Below are positions 35,901 through 50,900 of a stretch of DNA of 64,000 nucleotides, piece after piece. Location of the stretch: NCBI RefSeq assembly GCF_000308515.1, contig NZ_BAFV01000013.1:186001-250000 (forward strand), given 5' to 3'. Below the pieces are notes generated by a model that was not told where the DNA came from, searched no databases, and was given only the letters and a program-made list of their open reading frames with translations. The stretch is from Nocardia carnea NBRC 14403. GTDB taxonomy: Bacteria; Actinomycetota; Actinomycetes; Mycobacteriales; Mycobacteriaceae. Each line of letters begins with the position of its first letter. Position 1 is the first letter of the stretch. The position numbers and the translations under genes are program-made.

Positions 35901-38900
35901 TTCGGATGCCGGCCGTGACTCCACCGACGAACCGGGCACACCCGGCGAACCGGATCCCGTGGCCGCTGGAAGTGCCTGGGCGAATGCCGAATACGACAGG
36001 TTGATCCAGCAACGGAACAACCAGGCGAGGGAGGCGGAGTTCTGGCGCGGTAAACGCGACGGCCGGGTGCAGGGCTGGATGGATATCGGCAGACCCGACG
36101 AGGCGTTCGGCAGCCGGGAGTCGCTGTCTCGCACCTTGGCCGAACTACAGCACCGGGCGACCAGTCGGACCACCGATATCGCGCCCAGCGGCGACGGTGA
36201 CGGATTCCGGCGGTACAGCGAATCGTTGGCGCCCGACGAACGCGACCGCCGGATGCGTGAACTGCACCGGCTCGAGGCGGCGGCCCGGCAGACCCTGGCC
36301 TATCGAGATGCGCTGGGCAGGACCGATCGGGAAATCCAGATCCTGGAGAACAGCGGCGCGGTCGAACGGCGTCCACTGGAAGAAGTGGGCCCGCTACAGG
36401 ATCGGCTTGCCGTGCGGCGCGCGGACGAGCTGGGCCGGGTGAAACCGCATCGGCATATCCGACAGGAACTGGCCCGGCGATTCGGCCTGGTCGAAGACGG
36501 CATCGTGAACGACGATGCCCTGGCACCGCCGCGGCTGGCCGATACGATCGACGGGTTGCGCGCAGCGTTCCCGGACCGAACAGAAGATATCGATGCGCTC
36601 GCGGCCGCGGCCCGAGAGGTGAACGAGGCGCATAACCGGATCGGCCGGATCCAGGATGCCATGGCGCAACTGTCCGGTGCCGGGCTCCGCGATATCGAGG
36701 CCTCGGGCGGCCGGATGGTGACCGACCGGGTCGGTGTGATCGACGGGGAGGCTCCGCGGACCATCGTCTACGGTCCCCGGGAGCCACTCGGGTATCTGCC
36801 CGGGTCCGGGCTGACCGACTACGAGGCCGCGCTCGAGCATGCGTTGCACACCTCGCCCGAGGTAGTGCGGGCAATGATGAATCCGAACGCCACCATCGAA
36901 TACCGCCGCGTGCATTCGGGCCGGGTCGGGGACTGGCGGGTCGAGCCGGGGCCGGAGGGGCCGCAGGTACAACGGCGGCCGCCCGTGCTGCCCGCGGATC
37001 ACCCGGCCGCGGACCGGGACACGGTGCGCTGGCGCGGCCGGGACGGCATATGGCGGACGGTCGATCCCAACCGGCTCGACTGGACCTACAACCGGCAGGG
37101 CACAACACCGGACGAGGGTGGCTACAAAGATCGGGATCTTCCCGAAGGTGTCAGCGCCTGGGCGGTGGACCGGGTGCAGGCGGCCGTTGTCGACAGTTTC
37201 GCGGATGCGGCCCCGGCCAAGCCCGGGGGGCCGCATCCGGAGGGTGTGAACGTCGATCTGCTACCGCATATCGTCGGTGGTCCCAACCCGGTGACCGGTA
37301 AAGACATGCCCACCTACGAACTTCCGTTCGCGGATGCGGCGAGCAATGTCATGCGAGTGTTCGTCGAGGTCGCCAAGCTCTCCGGCTGGACCTGGTACGG
37401 CGATCCGGATAATCCGACGCGGCTGCGACCGCGCTTCGAGGGGCACCCGTGGTTCCGGTCGTCACCTCCGGACGTGCAGCCGCTCGTCCCGTCGGCCGAA
37501 CCGCTGCAATCGTCCTACGAGGCCCCGGAGCACCTGGCCGACCGAGACAGGCAACGCCGGGCCGAGTGGGCCCGGGTTCAGAGATGGGCCGACGACCAGT
37601 ACGCCCGATTCCGCGCCGACGACTCCGATATCGCGCGAATCGCCGACCTGCTGAACAGTCGACGGGAACAGGAGGTCCAGGACAACGCCCGCAATATTCT
37701 CGACCGGATTCGTCGAGAAGTACTGCCGCGCACGGAGGTCGACCCGCGCGGTGATATCGACGCGCAACTCGTCGACCTGGGGACTGCGATCGATCGGCTC
37801 CACACCGATCTGGGCTATCGCCTCGTCCCCGGCGATCCGGAGGTTCGGCGCATTGTCGTCGAACAGTTGCTCGACCGGCTGGGTGCCGGGCGCAGCACCG
37901 ACGAAATACTGAATTCGACGCTGCGCCTTCCCCACCCCGATCGACCGGCCGGGAACGATACCGAAGTAGCGGTCCCGTTCACGGATCTGGTGGGTTCGTC
38001 GGTGCCGGAGTTGACGCCGGGTGATGTGGGTGCGGTCAAGGATCTCTTGATGCGCCGCGGCGACATCCTGATGGATGATCTCGACTCCGGTGCGGAGATC
38101 CGGCGTGGGCTGCCACAGCTACCGCATATCGCCGAAGCCTGGCAGCGGCTGATCGACGGTGCGCCGGACTCCGAGGATCTGCTGCTCATCCGCGACGCGT
38201 GGTCGTGGCACCGGATGCTGGACCATCTGAACAACCAAACCGGATACCAGGCGACCTGGGAGGATGTCGTAGCACTGGTATCACGGATGGAAGGCCCGCA
38301 CTGGGACGACCGGCGACCGCCACTGACCGGTCCCCGGGCCGGGGTGCCTTATGCGCCGCCGCTCCGGGACCCGGTGCTGCCGCCCCGCCGGGATACCGGG
38401 GCGCCCGGTACCGGCACTCTGGCGCCCCGGTCGGAGCCAGGTTCCACACGTGAGGGCGCACCGAGGGGCAGGACAATCGACGAGCCGGAGGCCCGGTCGG
38501 AGTCCGAACTTCCCGCCGCGCCGCCACAAGCCGTCGGCGAACCGGATGTGCCGGACGCGGGGGGAACTCCATTGCGGCAGGAGTCACCGAGTGAGTTCAC
38601 CGCGCGGTTGCGGGCGGGGATTTCCGACAGCCGCGCGGATCTGGAGCAGAACCGGGCCGACCATCTGCGCGGATTGGCCGAGGATCTCGAGGCCGCCGGT
38701 TCGTTCGACGAGGCCGAGTCCTATCGAGACCGAGCCGTGCAGGCGGAATGGAATGCCGGCCAGCACCGGGCCAACGCCGATATGTGGTGGGATACCGTCG
38801 GTGGCCGGCCACCGAGCCCGCCGTCCGGTGACGGTCCCGAACCGGCGGGCGGCCCGCGCCCGGATCGGCCGGGGTCGCAACCCCCCGCGGCGCCGGGAGC

Positions 38901-41900
38901 CGCCGAGGTTCGGAGCGGGCCGGAACGGTCACGCGATGCGGAGGGTGCGCCGCGGACCGGGGACCGGGATCCGGTCACGCCGGACACGCCCGCGCGGGTC
39001 GGTCCCGAAGGTGCACGCCGGACCGACACCTTCCGCCGGGTCGAGGTTCCCGATGGGGCCGACCGGTTGACGGCGCGTCCCGACAACACGGCGCCTGATC
39101 CGGACGGTCCGGCCGACAGCGATTCGGACGCCGAGTGGCTGGCCGCCCCGACCGACAGGTGGTCCGGACTCGATCCGGTGGACGTGGGGCGGCAGCTACG
39201 CGAGGAGATGCGGGAGCTGACCGGCAATCCCGATTTCGAGGTGTACGGGTTCGGTCTGTCGGAGCTGAATCCGACTGTGGTACAAGAGTTCGCCCGGTCG
39301 ATCCTCGATTTGCAGCGGCGTTATCCGCAGGTCGATCTGCGCAGTGTCGGGATCGCCGATATCGGTAGCGCGATCGCGTCTGCCAAACCCGTCACCGACC
39401 CCGCGACCGGGGAGGTACGGGCCGATTCGATCAGTCTGAACCTGAAGTTCGCGCGTAATCTCGATCGCTTGCTGGAAGCGGTACACACCTGTGCCGAAAT
39501 GGGGTTCTACAACCCGAACGTGCTCATCCGGCCCGCCTTCGGGGTGATCGCCCACGAGTTCGGTCACGCAGTCGACTACGCGGGCCGCCAAGATGCCCGG
39601 TGGGCCGTCGAATACGCACTGCTCCAGTACTACGCACATGAAGTCGGCGGGCCCGCGGCAGAGTTCCAGAACTGGATGCATCGCGAACTGGCCGGGTACA
39701 GCTTCCACAAGCAAGACGGCAAACTCTTCGAGGCCGAAGCGATTGCCGAGGCATTCGCGGAGGCCGAGCTGGCCGCGTTGCTCCCGGAACCGGAGCGGCC
39801 GGCGCTCTCGCCGCCGCGGCAGATGATCTATGACCTGTTGCTGTCCTACCTCCCTGCCGCAACGGAGAACGGACCCCCGCCACGAGCCGAGAATTCGGAT
39901 CGGCCCGATCTCCTGGACGATCCCGGTACCGCCACCGACCAGTGGTCCGGCCTCGGGCCCGCGGAGGTGGGTGAGCGTCTGCGTGAGGTACTGCGCGAGG
40001 CCACCGGTGATCCGGAATTCTCGGTGTCCGGGTTCGCGAACTCCGGTCTGGGTGTCGATGTGCTGCATGACTATGCGCGGGCGATGGTCGATATGTTCGG
40101 CCGTTTCCCGCAAGTGCGGGTCGGGGCGGTCGAGCTGATCGACACCGTCGAACCCGGACCGGGATCCCGGGACGGTCTTCTCGAGGCCGACGGCTATCCC
40201 GGGACGGTTGACCGGTACCCCGCTGTTCGCCTCGGATCCGAATTCGCGCGCGGGTCCGAGTGGGGCACGGACCGTGCGGGCGAAGCCGGCACACCGCACG
40301 CGGGTATGGGTGAACGCCCCGCGTACGCGGAGGCCGTTCAGGCATTCGGCCGGGCGGTGGACGAGGCGACCGGGCACGAAGCTTCCCGGCTCGTCGACAG
40401 TTTGCGAATCAGGCATTTCGTGACCTATGCGGAAAAGGCAGGAGACCGCCTCGCCTACCGCGATTGGGTCGATACCCAGGCCGCCACTCCCGGTTCTCGA
40501 GCCGAGAATTATCCCGGTCGGGTGCTGGCGGAAGCGTTCGCCGAGGTCGTACTCCGGGGCCGGGACAATGTCACCGATCAGGCACGGGTGCTCTACGATC
40601 TGCTGCTCGCTCAGGACGGTGTCGAACCCAGGCTCCCCGCCGGGGATGAGCTGTCCGACGAACGGCCGGCCGAGTTGGCGTTCGCCCTGATGTTCAGGGC
40701 ACCACTCGACGGGTGGTCGCGATTGTCCGCGGTCGAGGTCGGCGAGCGGTTGCAGGAGGTGATGCGGCAGCTCACCGGCAACCGCCGGTTCCGGGTGTAC
40801 GGGTTCTCCGACAAGGTGCAGCCGGAGATCGCCCGGGAATTTGCGCGCGCGATCACCGATATTTCGGCCCAGTTCCCACAGCCGATTCTCAGGGCGGTCC
40901 AATTCGCGGACCTGGGAAGAACAGCTTGGGCCGTGGCCTCGTCGGCGGGGGGATTCGGCCGCCGCGGATACTCGACCGCTTCGGTCGCGTTCGGCAACCG
41001 CTGGGCGAAGGATCCTGTGGCTTACCTGGTCAGTACGGCGGACGACACCGGGTTCCATTACGGCAGCTCGCGGGATCGCCCCGTCTACACGACGATTCTG
41101 CACGAATTCGGGCATGTGCTCGACAACGCCGGTATGCGGCAGGCGAGGCGCACGCTGGACCAGGTGCTGCTGGAGTACTACGCGGCGAACGAGCTCGGCG
41201 AGCAGACTGCCGAAGGATATCTGCGCTGGCTGGCCGAAAACCTCAGCGGGTACAGCATTCACAAGGACGGCCGGCTCAACCCGACCGAGGCGCTGGCGGA
41301 GGCATTTCAGCATGTGCAGACCGTGGGCCGGGACAATGTCGATGCCGTGGTGGGTTTGATCTACGACACTCTGCTGGCGGCGGTCGAGCGCACCGAGAAC
41401 CGCGGTGTCGCAGGATTGCTTGCCGACGACTTCCAGGATTTCGGATCGGGTATCCGGGAGCGGTTCCGCAGCGGCCGGTTCGCCGCCGACAGCCACCGGT
41501 TACCGGACCGAGAACCGCCGGCCGATCTCCGGGTGCGGTCCGCCGCCGAACTGCGCGATATACCCGGTACCGACGAATGGTCCCGGATGGGCCTGGAAGA
41601 AATCGTCGCGACCCTGCGGGATCGGTATCCGTTCCGCGAGATCACCGGATTCACGGACCCGGCCGATCCCGCGGTGCCGCCTCTGGATCTGACGCTGGTG
41701 CGGGAGGTTGCGCGCGCCGTCGACCTGATGATGTCGCAGTTTCCGATGCTGGACGTGCACAGTCTGCGGATAGCGCCGACCGACGACGAGGAGCACGCGA
41801 GGGGGTTGGCCTCTTACGACTTCGACCCGGACGATATCGATCGATTCGTTACCGGCTCGATCACCTTGAACGAACGGCTGTTACGTAATCCCGGCGAGTT

Positions 41901-44900
41901 CTACGCATCCCGGCGCCGCTCGGAGAACAGCTTGTTCGCACCGCGTAATTCGGCGCGGCGCCCGGCTTTCGCGACCACCATCCACGAGCTGGGCCACGCC
42001 CTGGACTTCGCCGGGAGCATGCGTGCCCGGGGCAGCGTCGAAGACCTGCTGGTCGACTACTACACGGAGCTGACGGGCAGTTTCGATCCCGATCATTTCA
42101 GTGTATGGCTGAACCAGCTCAGTGGTTACAGCTTCACCGCGCGTGGTGATCTGAACCAGACCGAGATGCTCGCCGACGCGGTTCTCGATGTGGTCGTCAA
42201 CGGAGCGGACGCCACCGAGCCCGCCCGCATCGTGTACGGGGCGTTGCTGCGCGCGGCGGTCGACAACTACTACGACACCGTCGATACCGGCGGCCGGGTG
42301 CGGCCGGCCGACCTGGGAATCGAACCCGCCGGTCGCGATCGGACAGCGCCCGAGCATCCGGAGCGGCCGGCGGCGGAGCCGTCCGGTGCCGAAACCACTG
42401 TGCACAGTGACCGTTCCGATTCGCTCGGGGATCCCGAGCCGGGCCCGGAAGAGCGCGACCACGAACAGCGCGGGGCAGAGCTCGAATCCGTGCGCGCCGG
42501 CGAAACGCTCTGGTCCGGACGCCCTGTGGACTCCGGGGCGGCCGAGGTACGAGAGTTGCTGGCGCGCACAGAGAGCGGGCGACGCGCGCTTGCGGTGCTG
42601 CTCGACGCCGGGGCGACGATACGGTTCGACTCGAACCCGGAGGATCCGGACCGGCCCGATGATTTCAACGGCCGGACGATGGAAGTGGTGATAGTCACCG
42701 CCGGTCGTGACCAGATGGCGCAGGCCGGGGCGATCATCCGGGCGGCGGAGCTGGCGGAAGCGGTACAGGGCGGCCGGATCGAGGTGACACCCACTCGGAT
42801 CCGGGAGCTCGACCGGGAAGCCTATGTGGCGGCTCGGGTCGCCGCGGAGGCCGAAGCCTTCGCCCGGCAGGCCGAATTCCACCGGGAAATCGCGGAGGCC
42901 GGGTACGACGACCCGGGTGGTCTCGGCATCCACATGATCGAGGATCTGCGGCGCCGAGAGGTAGCGCAGGCCTACCAGCGCGTGGTGGAACAGGCGTATC
43001 TGGAATCTCGTGACACCGGTGCCGACTCGGAGGCCGGGCATACAGCAGGTGTTCGCGCACTGCTGGACAACCCGCTGTTCGACAACCCGGACGATCCGGC
43101 GATCGGTATCGGTGGCCGGTCGGAAGCGGGTGCGGAGTGGGAGGCGTTCCGGAACGTAGCGGTCCCCACGGGAATGCGGGAGTACGTGCCTTCCTCGGCG
43201 GAGGTAGCGCGCGATATCGAACGCTCGGTGCGAGATCATGCCGCCGCAACCCGAGCCGAGCAGCGCACCGCCGCGGAGTGGGATCGGGTCGGCGGACGGC
43301 TCCGGGAGCGCCTCGGGCTGCGGCCCGGCCAGGAGTCGGGAACCCGGCGTGCGATCTATGACGAACTGGATATGCGCGCCCGGCTCATCGATGACCCCCG
43401 GCTCCGGCACGACATCCTCGTACTGGAGGAGCTGACCGACCGGCATACCCGGGCAGTCGCTGATCGTGATCGGCTGTTCGGCGAGATCACCGCGAGGGTG
43501 CGGCAAGATCTGGCGGACACGACCGGCTCGGGCAACGAACCGATCCGCGTGCACCGGGATGAATCCGGAGTTCTCTTCGTATTCGACGGCGCTATCCGGC
43601 CGGAACCCGTGGGGCCCGCATCGGACGTGGTCACGCGGGATACCGGCGCCGAGCATATGGCCGATACGGGCACGTCGGCGCAGGATCGCAGCACGCTCGA
43701 CGAACAGGTGGACACAGCGCGTAACGCCGCCGTCGAAGAGTTGCAGAACGTCCCTAGCCGGGGGTTCCTGTGGGATCTGCCCCGCTGGGTGACCGAGACA
43801 CTGAACCATCACGACATCCGGATCCGGTTGAGCGCAGACCCCGACGTCGCGACGAGTCGTTCGCCGTTCGACAGGGCCCGGCGCGGGCCCGCCGCGGGAT
43901 ACGATCCGATCACGCGCACGGTCGTCCTCGACCCGGCCGATTCCCCCGCCCACCACGCACGCGAGTTGATCGTGGCGGCGCGAACGGCCGAGCTGCTGGC
44001 GAAAGTGGATGTGGCGCAGGAACGGATGAACCTGCCCCGGGACGAGTACGTGCACGTGATGCTGGAGCGGCTGGCCGATGCGTACGCATTGTCGTTCCGG
44101 CCGCTCGTCGACGCGCAACTGGACACGGTGAAGTCGGAACTGACCGATCCGCTGGCGAAGACCTACACCGACGCGTTCAAGGACGCGCACAAACGAGCCG
44201 AGAAGGTGTGCGGCAACCGCCGGGCATTGGGCGGTTCGTACACCTATTTCTACTTGGCCGCCCATCGTGCGGGCTTCCGCGCCGTACTCGATCACCTCGC
44301 CACTCAGGGCCCTTTGGTCGACGGTGCCACCGACAGCGAGCGTCTTGCCGCTTCGTGGAACCGTGCCCACGGCATTGCGCCGAGCCTGGCCGCCGACCCG
44401 CCCGCGCCGCGGGCCCGGCCCGGCGACAACCCCCGGGATCAGGCCTTGCGGGCACTCAACCTCGCCGAAGAGATCGAAGCGCAGCGAATGCTGCGCGATC
44501 TCGGCCGGTTCGTACCCGTCGGTCCCGCCGAGCGCGCCTACACCGCCGCCTATGACAAAGCGCTGGCCAAGGCATTACGTGACAGACGGGCCGATGCGCA
44601 GACACCCGAGCGGGTCGCCTATGAAGCCGGCATCGACGCGCTGAAGAACTATCTACGCAGAACCGGGCTCGCCGACGCCGAGATCGCCATGGACGTGGTG
44701 CGCTCCGTCCACGACACCGACCGCAGCAAATGGGGCATTCCCAAGTGGGTCGCAGCCGAGCCCAATGCGCCGGAAACCGAAACGGCCGGGCGTACCGGGC
44801 AACCCGATGCCGATCTGGCGCGCCGGGCACTCGACCGGATCGTCGCGGAACACCCCGGCGGACGAGAGATCACAGGTCCATCGGAGCGATTGACCGACCG

Positions 44901-47900
44901 CATCGCACGCTATGCGCCGAGGGCCGACTACGGCCTGCCGTGGTTGCGGGTCGTGGCCCACCCCGGCGAACATCTCGCCGCGCTCACCGATTTGGCGCTG
45001 ACCCACCCCGAGTATTCCGACGTGCTGTGGGACGGCTCGCACGCATTCGACTATCGAACCGCGAACCTGGGCCCTGACGGTGAGCCGAATTCCGAGCACA
45101 TTTCGCCCGACGAGGCCGAGGGGCCGTTCCGGCAGCCGACCAATAGCGAATCCGTCGGTCTGATGCTGGACAGCTATCTGCGGTACCGGCAGGCCGGGCA
45201 GACCGATCTCGGCTTCAACGACTGGCTGAAGCAATTGGGCCCGGACGCGTTCCACACCAAGGAGGACCAACGCAGTGCCCGGCGTCCGGGCTGGAACCGG
45301 GCAGGGACACTGCGCTCCGATTTCGTCCATCGCGGCCACCGCCGTGCGCTGGCCGACGGTATATCGCCGGACGCCTCGCATCCGACGGCCGTGGCGCATC
45401 GGATACGGACCCGGAAGATGATTCTGTCCCGTGTCGTGCGGGCGCCCGACCACCATCGGCTCGAGGTCATAACGTTCGGTGCGGGTCATATATCGGTCAT
45501 GCTGGAACCCGACGGCCGGGGCGGCTGGCGAGTTCCGGCGCCGGTCGGAACCGGTGGTAGCTCGGAAACCCTGGCCCGCTACTTCCAAGGCATGTCCGCG
45601 CCGACACCGGAAAGTCTCGGCGAACGTATGGTCGGGGTGCTGAACGATCCCACAGCAGAGTTGAATTCCCGGGGCAAGCCGCGCGGCCGGTTGGGCCGGA
45701 TCATGGGGCGGCTGTCCCGCTCCGGACCGGACAATGCAGTGAACGACCGCCCGGATCTGCTCGGCCCGGACGACCCGGTACCCGCGAACACCGACCGCGC
45801 CGGAGCCATCGGCACAGCGCGGCCGGACAGTGAATATCTCCCCGGCAACCGGCCGGATACGGAACAGTTCGGCGCACCGGACGACGAGTGGTCCGGTCTC
45901 GACCCGGTCGATGCCGGCCTCCGCCTGCGCGAGGTGATGCGCGAACTGACCGGTGACGACGCCTTCGAGGTGTACGGATTCGGTCTACCGGACCTGAACC
46001 CGGTGGTGGTACAGGAATTCGCGCGGTCGATCGTCGATATGTACACCCGGTATCCGCAGGTCGATCTACGTAGTGCCGGTATCGGACATCTGGGCAACTC
46101 GATCGCGGTGAACAAGCCGGTCACCGATCGCACCACCGGCCTGGTCCGGTCCGATTCCATCGCGCTCGACGCGGGGTACGCCGCCGATCCGCAACGATTG
46201 CTGCGGAGGTTGCACGAGCGAGTCGATGCCGGGGACTACAACCGCAATGTTCTCATCCGGCCGGCATATGCCGTCGGTGTCCACGAATTCGGTCACGCGG
46301 TGGATTACGCGGGCGGCCGGGCCGCGCGGGCCGAGCTCGATGTGGCCTTGGCCCTGTACCACCGCGATGTCGTGGGCGGTTCGGCTGCCGGCCACCCGCG
46401 CTGGCTGCGGGAAACGCTGCCCGGATACGGGTTACGGCCCGACGGCTCCTTGAATCAGGCGGAAACACTGGCCGAGGCGTTCAGCGAAGTCGAGGTGAGC
46501 CGGATGCTGCCGCCGGACGAGCGGCCGCCGGTGAGTGAACCGCGTCGCCTCGTCTACGAGCTGCTGCTGGATCAGCTCGGCGCTCGGCCACGGCCGGTGG
46601 TCGCGCCACCGCCCCGGGAGGACCCGGACCGTCTCGATCCGGACGTTGCGACACCCTCCGATGAACCGGAACCCCCTGCCGGGCCCGGGGGCCCGATCAA
46701 GGACGAATGGTCGGAGCTGAGCCTGGCGGAAATCGGCGACAAACTCCGTGCCCATGTGCGCGAGGTGCTCGGGAAACCGGATTTCGAGGTGCACGGTTTC
46801 GATTGGGTGCCGGACGATCCCGGCAAACGGCTTCCGATGGACGCCTATCCGCCGATACCGCTGGATGTGGAGCAGGCCCGCCAGTACGCCCGGACGGTCG
46901 CCGATCTGTTGACGCGCTATCCGCAGCTCGAGGTGGACAGCGTGTGGATATCCCGGCACACCGCGCAAATGTGGCCGGTCGAATCGTTCCTCAGCACCGA
47001 CCCCGGCACGGGCGCGCCCGTCCGATCGCTCGTATTGAAATCCGATCCCCTCCGCGGCGGCGGATCGGCACCCGGGGTGCACTGGTACACGTCGATGGCA
47101 TTCGCGAACGCACTCAATGATGCGACAGGCCGGCTGGCCGAAGGCCTGGTCGAGGAAACCTTGGCCCAGTACTACGCGTACAACCGGCTGGGCGAACAGC
47201 ATCGGCTCGCCTTCCACCGATGGATGCAGTCGGCTCTCGACGTCTTCGGTAGTTCCAGTGTGCCGGCCAGAGAACGGCGCCCGGACGTGCTCTTGTCCGA
47301 TGCGTTCGCCGTGGTCGAGGCCCGCGGCCGGGAGCAGGTGGACGAACCTTTTGTGCTGCTGCACGATCTGCTGGGATTGCAGGACGGTGTCGAGGCGCGC
47401 GCGCTGGTTCCGGACGCCGATATGCGACTCCTGATCGGTCTGGAACATTCCGGTGAAGTGCTCGGGATTCCGCATCGAGACGACTGGAATGCCCTCGATC
47501 CGGGACAGGTGGGCGAGCGGCTGCAAATCGAACTGCGCCGGATACTGGGTAACGACGAGCTGACGGTACGCGGATTCGACAGCGCGGGGTTGCATCCGGA
47601 TATCGTGCGGGAAATCGCGCGCGGGCTGACCGATATGGCGCGTAAGTACCCGATGGCCGATATTCACCGTGTCGTCTTCGGGGACAACTACGGCTACGCG
47701 GAGACCTATCCGGAGCGGGACGCGAACGGCAAACCGAGCCGCTCCGCGGTGATCGGATTCGGTATCGGCCCCGCGCAGGATCTCGCGCTGTTCGTCCATA
47801 GCGGCGGGAGGGCCGAGTACGAGTACGGCCCGAAATCGGGTGCGCGCTCCCGCCCGGCGTACACGAGTGCCGTCCAGCAGTGGGCGCGGGCACTCGATGT

Positions 47901-50900
47901 CACCGCCGGGGAAACGGTGCAGCGGCTCGTCGACAACGTTTTACGCGCACACCATCGCGAGCAGGCGACGCGGCAGGACTACCAGGAATGGCTGCGGGGG
48001 CAGTTCTCCGGACACGTCTTCGAGATCGGGGAGTTCGACAGCAGGTTTGCCCTGGAGGAAGCTTTCGACCAGGTTGTGACGCATGGCCGCCACGCGGCAG
48101 ACGCACATATGGTGCAACTGCACGACATCCTGGTCCGGGCCGCGGACCGGAGTTCGCCCGGCGCGGCCTTCGGGCGGTTGCTGGATCAGGCCCGGTTCGC
48201 TCACGGCGGACGGGAAATCTCGGCGCGGGAGTCGTTGCCGCCGGCACTCGATCCGCCCGCGCCGGTTACCGGCGATCCGGACCGGCCGGGGCGGGAAGTA
48301 TCCGCACCTGTACCGGACGGTGATACCCGGCCCGCCGACCCGGCCGATACCGCCGCGCTCGGTGCGCCGGATCAGGACGAATGGTCCGGTCTGGCGCCGG
48401 CGGAGGTGGGCGCGAAGCTGGGTGATCTCATGCGGGCGGCGACCGGCAATCCGGAATTCCGGACCTTCGGCTTCGACCTGGCGGGCCTCGATCACGAGAT
48501 AGTCCGCGAATTCGCGCGCGGCGTCGCCGATATGTACCGCGAGCACCCGCAGCCCGATATCCGGTCGGCCGGGATCGGGATTCCCGCCTACGACGGGGTC
48601 GTCGATATCCGGCCCCGGAAGGACGATTTCACGAACTCGGCTCCGCCACGTATTCAGGACATCACCCTGGATCACCGGCATGCCTCCCGATCCGACGATT
48701 TCGTCGAACAGGTGCGCTCCCGCGTGGACGCCGGGGAACTACCGGCCGTCACCCTGAGTCGTCCCGTCTACGGCGTCACGGTCCGCGAATACGGCCGAGC
48801 GCTCGATTTCGCCGGTAGTTTACGAGCCCGGCTCGGCACCGAGCTGGTTCTCGGGATCCGTTCCGGCCGGCTTCCGGGCGAGAGTTTCGGTGAATGGTTC
48901 GGCCGGTTTCCCGCATCCGGCCCCGATCATCGGGGCTATGTGCGCGGAGAATCGGTGCTCATCGACGGATTCACCGAGTACATCCTCGGCGGAACCGATC
49001 GGGAAGGCCGTGAGCGGGCCGCCACGGACCCGGTACGCGCACTGTACGAACTGCTGATCCAGCATGCCGGTCGAGAACCGGAAACGACTCCGGGCGAGAC
49101 GTCCGAGATCGGTCCCATGGAGCTGGATACCGACACGGTGCAGTTGCGGCCACCTCGGCCGGACATCGGGCCCATGGATCTCGACGCTGAAACGGTGCGG
49201 TTGCATCCACCCCGGTCCCGCGCCGACGCGGGTACCGACGGCGGGACGGTGCACTCGCCGGAACCCGGCACCGGTCGATCCGGGGACGACGACCCGGTCT
49301 CCGGCACCACACCGGATCGAGCAGCAGGCCCGGAAGCGAGCGCGGATCGCGGGGCGACCGAACCACCCGGCGGGTCACCGTATCCGGCATCGCCACCGGA
49401 CGGTCCCGCCGAAGGACTGCCACTGACGGACGCGGGTCTCGAGCTCATTCGTGCCGGTGCGGAGCGGTGGGCCCCCACTTCGCGCGGTCCGGCGGCGACC
49501 GAGGTCCTGGAACTGGTGGCCGGCACGGTCGCCGGCCGGCACGCGCTGGCTGCGCTCCGCGACGCCGGCGCGCAGATCCGGCTGGACGCGAACCCGGAGC
49601 TCGCCGGTCGCGGTGACGTTTTCGACGGCGCCACCATGGATATCGTCGTCGCGACCGCAAGCCGGGACCAGATCGGTCAGGCGGCCGCCATCGTCCGCGC
49701 GGCGGCACTGGCCGAGGTGGTGGTGAGCGGGCAACTCGAGGTGCTGCCCGGCCGGATCCGCGGGATGGACCGCGCGGATTATGTATCGGCGCGGGTGGCG
49801 GCCGAAGCCGAAGCGTTTGCCCGGCAGGCCGAATTCCATCGTGAGCTCGCAGCGGCCGGTTACGACGTCGCCGGCCGGCCCACGGCCGACCGGATCGACA
49901 GTCTGCGGCGCGGCGAAGCCGAAGCTGCCTACCACCGTGCGGTGGAAGCGGGCCGCGCGCGGGCGGAGGCCGTCGGCGAAGAGCTCGATGCCGTGTCACG
50001 TCGCGCGGGTATCCGTGAGCTCCTGGGCAACCCGCAGTTCGACAATCCGGATCAACCGGAACTCGGCTTCAGCGGCCGGCGGGAAGCCGGCGCGGAGTGG
50101 GACGCACTCCAGGATGAGTCGTCGCCCTACCGGTCGCGGGAGTATGTGCCGACGACACCGGAAGCGGCCCGGAAGATCGCCGAATTGACGCGGGCGGAAG
50201 CGGCGACCATACGCCGCGCGGGACGAGAGGCGTCGGAGTGGGACGAGGTTGCCGACCGTCTCGGGGCGGCGCTCGGATCGGCCGAAGACCAGTGGCCGGA
50301 CAGCCGTACCGAGCACGCCCGCGAACTCGCAAGGCGTGGCCGGCACACCGAGGACCCCGCGGTCGCGCACGATCTGCGCGTACTCGGCGAACTGACGGAC
50401 CGGCTCACGGGGCTGTCCGCGCACCATACTTCGTTGCAGACGGGGCTGCTCTACACGGCGCAACGCGATATCGACGGGGCCCAGGGGCTCGATCCACGTC
50501 TGCGGGTCCAGCGGCACTATTCCGGTGAACTGCACCTGGTCGACGAGGCGGATTTCCTGCCGGCCGCCGCGCGCGGAATTGTGGTACGCGACGACGGCGG
50601 GCTTCACGCACCCACCGCCAGATCCGGAAACCAGCACGGTGGAGTGGTGGAAGCCGCCGATCATGCCCGTTCCGCGGCGATGGGACACCTGCGCGGGACC
50701 GGGGGCCGGATCGGCGTCCCGTATCTCGCCGGCTGGGTGGAGGATGCGCTGCAGCGCACCGGGGTCAGGATCGAGGTGAGCGCGGACCCCGCGGTCACCC
50801 TCACCGCACCCGAGGGCGAACGCACCGCTGCCGGTGCCGCCGCCGGCTACGACCCGGCCATCCGCACCGTGCGCCTCTACGCCGGGGATTCGGTCGAGCA